The notes beneath the pieces were generated by a model. The model made no database searches and was not told the DNA's origin. It saw only the letters and a program-made list of their open reading frames with translations. Shown piece after piece: positions 60,135-64,000 of a stretch of DNA of 64,000 nucleotides (positions are counted from its first letter, which is position 1; each line of letters starts with the position of its first letter). The stretch spans positions 992,001 to 1,056,000 of the forward strand of contig CAVTOA010000003.1 in NCBI GenBank assembly GCA_963736285.1, in the 5' to 3' direction. Origin of the DNA: CAVTOA01 sp963736285. GTDB taxonomy: Bacteria > Actinomycetota > Actinomycetes > Mycobacteriales > QHCE01. Both the position numbers and the translations under genes were made by a program.

Positions 60135-60238
60135 GACCGGTGAAATTCCGGGGAAAAGCCCGGAATTTCACCGGTCGTCGGAGCAGCCTTGTCGCGACCG
60201 GTCGTTTTCCCGGCGTGTTACCGGGAAAACGACCGGTC
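60135..60238. repeat. Two tandem TTTGACCGGT-type palindromes after add
   Basis: First: 60135-60152 with 60159-60176, 18 bp perfect, inner arm GAAATTCCGGG. Second: 60196-60213 with 60221-60238, 18 bp perfect, inner arm CGTTTTCCCGG. The outer GACCGGT is constant. They lie between convergent genes and could end both transcripts. Confidence 0.88.
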
Positions 60239-60253
60239 AAACAGAAAGATGGG

Positions 60254-61117
60254 CTAGTCGCGCCATTCAATGACGCTGACCAGCTTGCCGATCACACTGC
60301 GCCATGCGAGCGTGGCTTGCTCTTCGCCGATTTTCCGCAGCCGCCGCCGCGCCCAAAACCCTCCTTGGCGCAGGTTTTCGTCGAGGTCGTCGAGCGGAGA
60401 TCCTGGCGCGAGTGCGGTGAGCACACTCCGGAGTTTGCAGGCGTGAGCGATGTCGCGGGTGATCTCGCCGGCACCAATCAGCAGGTCTTCGTCCCACTCG
60501 TCGTGCCCGCCACGCAAATTCTTGACTACCAAATCAAGTTCGTAGCGGTCGTCTTCGGCCGGCACGACGTATTCTGCTGCGAGGTTTTTGCGCAGCTGAG
60601 GGTAAAAGTCGAGCGTGCTGAGATCGTTCGGGGTGTTGGAACGAACAAAGGCGACGAGTCCTTCGGCGCTGCGGAAAACGAGCAGCTTGTTGTCTTGAGC
60701 CAAAAACGCAACGTCTTCTTGGTCGTATGGCTCGGTCGGTTGGGAAGCTTCGGCGTCCTTCTCTGCCTGCTCCGGGCTGTCAGAACCCGGAGACTCCAAA
60801 AGAGTTTCGAGCTCGTCCTCGGTGAGTTCCCGCTCAACTGCCACGTCGAGCTCGTTTGCTTCGGTGAGTTCTTGATCGTCGGTGTCACCTGGGGTGACGG
60901 TGACTATGCGGTAGTGCCGGAGGGTGTAGCCGACGTTGTTGCCGGGCATCGCCAGCTCGACGACGTCAACGTGTAGGTCTTCCCAGAAAGCGGTCGCCTC
61001 TTTGGACTGCGTGGGCAAGGCGTCGGCGTTGCTGTCGGTGGCCAATTCTTTATCGGACGCCGCTTCGCTATCAGACCTAGACACCGATGATGATTCGTCG
61101 CGCGCGTGCTTACTCAT
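60254..61117 (-). CDS. Acidic protein of unknown function next to add
   Basis: A 287-residue soluble protein. Residues 1-40 and 85-130 are disordered and Asp/Glu/Ser-rich; the domain parts are WEDLHVDVVELAMPGNNVGYTLRHYR and FLAQDNKLLVFRSAEGLVAFVRS with DLDENLRQGGFWARRRLRKI at the end. I recall similar proteins beside adenosine deaminase genes in actinobacteria without assigned function. GGAGG lies about 9 bases before the ATG. Confidence 0.75.
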   Translation of the reverse strand: MSKHARDESSSVSRSDSEAASDKELATDSNADALPTQSKEATAFWEDLHVDVVELAMPGNNVGYTLRHYRIVTVTPGDTDDQELTEANELDVAVERELTEDELETLLESPGSDSPEQAEKDAEASQPTEPYDQEDVAFLAQDNKLLVFRSAEGLVAFVRSNTPNDLSTLDFYPQLRKNLAAEYVVPAEDDRYELDLVVKNLRGGHDEWDEDLLIGAGEITRDIAHACKLRSVLTALAPGSPLDDLDENLRQGGFWARRRLRKIGEEQATLAWRSVIGKLVSVIEWRD

Positions 61118-61235
61118 GTGTTACATGCCTCCGCTTGCTGAATATGTGCACGTGACTGTAGCGAGCGAGTGGCCGGATTAGGGATACGGCACGGCGTTTA
61201 TCGGCGCCGCGATTCCATCCAAACGGGGTCTCCGT

Positions 61236-62144
61236 TTAGACACCGATCGGATGCCAGATGGTCTTCGTCTCGACAAACGCGGCGATGCGATCCAATCCAG
61301 GGTCGTCGGTCCAGTCTGTGGGCGGAGAAGAGGGACGCACCACCCGCTTCAAATTTTGTGCCGCCGCCCGTTCGGCCTCGACGGCAAGCTCGGGTGATGC
61401 GCCGGTTAGGTCGATGGCGTTGACGTCGTCGTGGCTGGCCAGCCACGGTGCTATTTCTTGGGCCTGGCCGGTAAGGATGTTGACTACGCCGCCTGGCACG
61501 TCGGAGGTGGCGAGTACCTCGGCGAACGACATCGCCGGCAGCGGCGCCTTTTCCGCGGCGACCAGCACCGCCGTGTTACCGCTGACGATCGCTGGCGCGA
61601 GTACGGAACTCAGCCCTAACAGGGCGCTGTCAACGGGAGCGACGAGCACCACCACGCCCGTGGGTTCCGGTGTGGACAGATTGAAGTAAGGCCCGGCGAC
61701 GGGGTTGGCGTTGCCCAAAACCTGTGCGTATTTGTCGGCCGAGCCGGCGTACCAGACCCATCGGTCTACCGCCGCCGCAACTTCGGCCGCAGCCGACGTG
61801 GGGCTTGCTCCGCAGGTCACCAGTTCGGCCGCGAACTGCTCGCTGCGGCCTTCCAGCATTTCGGCGACGCGGTACAAAATTTGTCCGCGTAAATATGGCG
61901 TGGCCGCTGACCAGCCCGGAAATGCCGCGCGGGCAGCAACCACGGCATCACGAGCATCTTTACGGGACGCACAAGCGGCATTAGCAACAAACTCTCCTTG
62001 AGCACTGTTGACCACGTACGTCCGCCCCGATTCTGACCGCGGAAACTTCCCACCAATAAACAACTTGTACGTCTTACGTACCCCCAGCCGATCAGCCGCC
62101 AGAGGAAATCGACCATCGGATCTTTTTTCGGTCACTGTCATCAT
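61236..62144 (-). CDS. Short aldehyde dehydrogenase-like protein without catalytic half
   Basis: A 302-residue protein that matches the first two thirds of the aldehyde dehydrogenase fold: YKLFIGGKFPRSESGRTY, WSAATPYLRGQILYRVAEML and VVLVAPVDSALLGLSSVLAPAIVSGNTAVLV. It stops after the NAD-binding domain; the catalytic Cys domain and the C-terminal part are absent. In related actinobacteria a full and a short aldehyde dehydrogenase are often paired, so this is probably natural, perhaps a structural or regulatory partner. ATGATG at 62144/62141, either can be the start. Confidence 0.8.
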   Translation of the reverse strand: MMTVTEKRSDGRFPLAADRLGVRKTYKLFIGGKFPRSESGRTYVVNSAQGEFVANAACASRKDARDAVVAARAAFPGWSAATPYLRGQILYRVAEMLEGRSEQFAAELVTCGASPTSAAAEVAAAVDRWVWYAGSADKYAQVLGNANPVAGPYFNLSTPEPTGVVVLVAPVDSALLGLSSVLAPAIVSGNTAVLVAAEKAPLPAMSFAEVLATSDVPGGVVNILTGQAQEIAPWLASHDDVNAIDLTGASPELAVEAERAAAQNLKRVVRPSSPPTDWTDDPGLDRIAAFVETKTIWHPIGV

Positions 62145-62196
62145 CCCTTGAGCGCCAGGCAGTAAATCCTGCAGTCAGTCGAACAGTTTTGAAGGT

Positions 62197-62277
62197 GAGG
62201 TTTTCGCTGGGGCGTTTGGAACAAGGCGACTAGTACTAAGTACTCGAGCCGCGGAGAAACGCTCCAGCGAAAACCTC
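62197..62277. repeat. Hairpin element with conserved core, copy C
   Basis: Outer arms 62197-62217 and 62257-62277 pair over 21 bp with one G-T type mismatch. The centre is AGTACT-A-AGTACT (62232-62244). The core ACAAGGCGACTAGTAC, then GTACTCGAGCCGCGGAGA, aligns with copies A and B, while the outer arms are unrelated in sequence. Confidence 0.8.
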
Positions 62278-62307
62278 AACGACTTTCAGCCCAACGGCGG
62301 CACCAAA

Positions 62308-63742
62308 TCAAATCCTCAAATAAGCCTCCAGGCCTTGTCGTCCGCCTTCTCTGCCGTAGCCGGATTCTTTATACCCACCGAAGGGCGAGCTGGGGTCGAA
62401 TGTGTTGAAGGTGTTGGTCCAGACGACGCCGGCGCGTAGCTTGTTCGCCGCCCACAGTGCCCGGGAGCCTTTTTCGGTCCAGACTCCGGCGGAGAGCCCG
62501 TAGGGGGTGTTGTTGGCTTTGGTGATGGCTTCTTCTGGGGTGCGGAAGGTGAGTATTGATAGCACGGGGCCGAAGATTTCTTCGCGGGCGATGCGGTGTG
62601 CTTGGCTTACGCCGGTGAAGAGGGTGGGGGCGAACCAGTAGCCGGGGTTTGGCAGCTGACATGGCGCGCTCCATCGTTCGGCGCCTTCTCGTTCGCCCAT
62701 TGTGGACAGTTCTCGGATTTTTTCCAGCTGTGCCGCAGAGTTGATGGCTCCGACGTCGGTGTTTTTGTCCAGCGGGTCGCCGATTCGAAGCAGCTCCATT
62801 CGTCGCTGGAGTTTTTCGAGGATCTCGTCGTAGATGTTTTCTTGCACGAGGAGCCGTGATCCGGCGCAGCACACGTGCCCTTGGTTGAAGAAGATCCCGG
62901 TGACGATTCCTTCGACTGCTTGGTCGATGGCGGCATCGTCAAAGACGATGTTGGCTGCTTTGCCGCCGAGTTCCAGGGTGACTTTTTTACTGGTGCCGGC
63001 GACTGCGGCCGCGATTTGGCGACCGACCTCGGTGGAGCCGGTGAACGCTATCTTGTCCACATCGGAGTGTTCGACGAGAATGCGTCCGGTTTCGCTGGCC
63101 CCGGTCAGAATGTTGACCACACCCGGGGGTAGCTCGGCCTGTTGGCACACCTCGGCGAAGAGCAGGGCGGTGAGCGGGGTGGTTTCGGCCGGCTTGAGCA
63201 CTACGGTGTTGCCGGTCGCGAGGGCGGGGGCGATCTTCCACGCCAGCATCAGTAGCGGAAAGTTCCACGGGATGACTTGTGCTGCGACGCCGAGCGGCTG
63301 TGGTTGCGTGCCCCAATCCGGCGTAACCGAGTTTGTCGGCCCAACCGGCGTAGTAGAAGAAATGGGCCGAGGCCGAGGGTATGTCGAAGTCGCGGGATTC
63401 GCGAATGGGCTTGCCGTTGTCCAGGCTTTCTAGCACCGAAAATTCGCGGGCGCGTTCGGCGAGTATGCGGGCGATCCGGAACAGATATTTCCCGCGTTCT
63501 TTGCCGGGCATAGTCGACCAAACGTGCTCGTAGGCTGTGCGCGCAGCGATGACTGCGTGGTCGACATCGGACGGGCTGGCAGCGACGACATCCGCCAACT
63601 TCTCTTCGGTGGCAGGAGAAATGGTGGCAAAGGAGGTGCCGCCCTCGGAGTCGACAAATTCCCCATTAATAAACAAGCCGTAGCGGGGTTTGATGTCCAC
63701 GATGGAGCGTGACTCGGGCGCCGGCGCATAGTCGAAACTCAT
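62308..63742 (-). pseudogene. Aldehyde dehydrogenase with one frameshift
   Basis: A full-length aldehyde dehydrogenase of about 478 residues when restored. The N-terminal part from ATG at 63742 reads RYGLFINGEFVDSEGG to FFYYAGWADKLGYAG; near 63300 the frame shifts by one base and PQPLGVAAQVIPWNFPLLML continues to 62308. Catalytic Asn (VIPWNF), Glu (LELGGKAANI) and Cys (NQGHVCCAGSR) are all present. With deoC just upstream it probably oxidises acetaldehyde from deoxyribose 5-phosphate. Break may be a sequence error. Confidence 0.88.
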
Positions 63743-63744
63743 GA

Positions 63745-64000
63745 TCAGTCCACGGTGACATAGTCGGGGCCGGAGTAGCGGCCGGTGGTCAGCTTGGTGC
63801 GCTGCATGAGAAGGTCGTTGAGCAGGCTGGAGGCTCCGAACCGGAACCAGTCTGGCGACATCCAATCCGGCCCGGCGATCTCGTTGACCAGCACCAGATA
63901 CTTGATCGCATCCTTGGTCGTGCGAATGCCGCCAGCAGGCTTCATGCCGACTTGCCGGCCGGTGGCGTCACGAAAATCGCGGCAAGCCCGCAGCATCACC
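63745..64000 (-). CDS. deoC: Deoxyribose-phosphate aldolase, C-terminal part
   Basis: The last 84 or more residues of DeoC, which splits deoxyribose 5-phosphate into acetaldehyde and glyceraldehyde 3-phosphate. VGMKPAGGIRTTKDAIKYL (with the proton-relay Lys) and FRFGASSLLNDLL are the family signatures. The gene continues past the end of the window. It ends 2 bases before the aldehyde dehydrogenase start, a clear operon. Confidence 0.93.
   Translation of the reverse strand, partial: VMLRACRDFRDATGRQVGMKPAGGIRTTKDAIKYLVLVNEIAGPDWMSPDWFRFGASSLLNDLLMQRTKLTTGRYSGPDYVTVD

Noticed and set aside
60135..60238. Tandem palindromes as a possible CRISPR array
   Set aside because: Only two units with different inner arms, no constant repeat and unique spacer layout, no cas genes.

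Overview
The window is chromosomal DNA from a high-GC actinobacterium. The signs are GTG/TTG starts, many start-stop overlaps, a BldC-type regulator, a 14-gene nuo operon, a system II cytochrome c maturation set, a PerM/DUF6350 gene after sucCD, and a subtilisin-inhibitor gene. The housekeeping order (menG, nuoA-N, aroQ-type chorismate mutase/pcrA, sucCD, DUF6350, purNH, folD, mdh, icd, trpS, dacA, sdh, bmp, cdd, deoA, add, deoC) resembles Micromonosporales/Glycomycetales. That placement rests on recalled synteny, not on a search.

Layout. 0.5-5.5 kb: cytochrome c maturation (ccdA, resB, ccsB) and a secreted NlpC/P60 peptidase. 5.6-8.1 kb: bldC, a DUF4229 membrane protein, a divergent P-loop kinase/menG pair and a small hydrophilic protein. 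8.3-25.1 kb: complex I, split by two long gaps into nuoA-D, nuoE-K and nuoL-N. 25-32.6 kb: chorismate mutase, pcrA, a B12-binding mutase domain, sucCD and DUF6350. 32.6-37 kb: an AbiE-type module with a shortened toxin gene, frame-broken purN and purH, and a vapBC module. 37-49 kb: folD, mdh, a protease inhibitor, a frameshifted icd, galE, a BNR-repeat protein, trpS, a 2'-5' RNA ligase family gene, yihY, a DD-carboxypeptidase and sdhD/sdhC without sdhA/sdhB. 50-64 kb: nucleoside uptake and salvage (bmp lipoprotein, cdd, deoA, add, two aldehyde dehydrogenases, partial deoC), interrupted at 51.3-56.3 kb by an AT-richer island. The island holds two inverted copies of one 889-bp IS5-like element, a methyltransferase-like gene, and the broken remains of at least two other genes.

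The genes form an aerobic respiratory core (menaquinone, complex I, parts of complex II, cytochrome c maturation, TCA enzymes) plus pyrimidine/purine nucleoside breakdown. In the latter, deoxyribose phosphate would go through DeoC to acetaldehyde and then through aldehyde dehydrogenase.

Most notable non-gene structure: (1) three hairpin elements with one asymmetric conserved core and different self-complementary arms, each in a gap between co-directional genes; (2) a family of palindromes with outer TTTGACCGGT arms and variable but compensated inner arms; (3) an identical 24-bp-arm palindrome at two convergent gene ends; (4) a recurring leaderless promoter layout (TAnnnT, 6-7 nt, start codon), including one 10-bp palindrome that appears to give a -10 element in both directions between the kinase gene and menG. 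Frame breaks cluster in purN/purH; single breaks also occur in icd, an aldehyde dehydrogenase and a DUF4333-like gene. Sequence error and real decay cannot be separated from the sequence alone.
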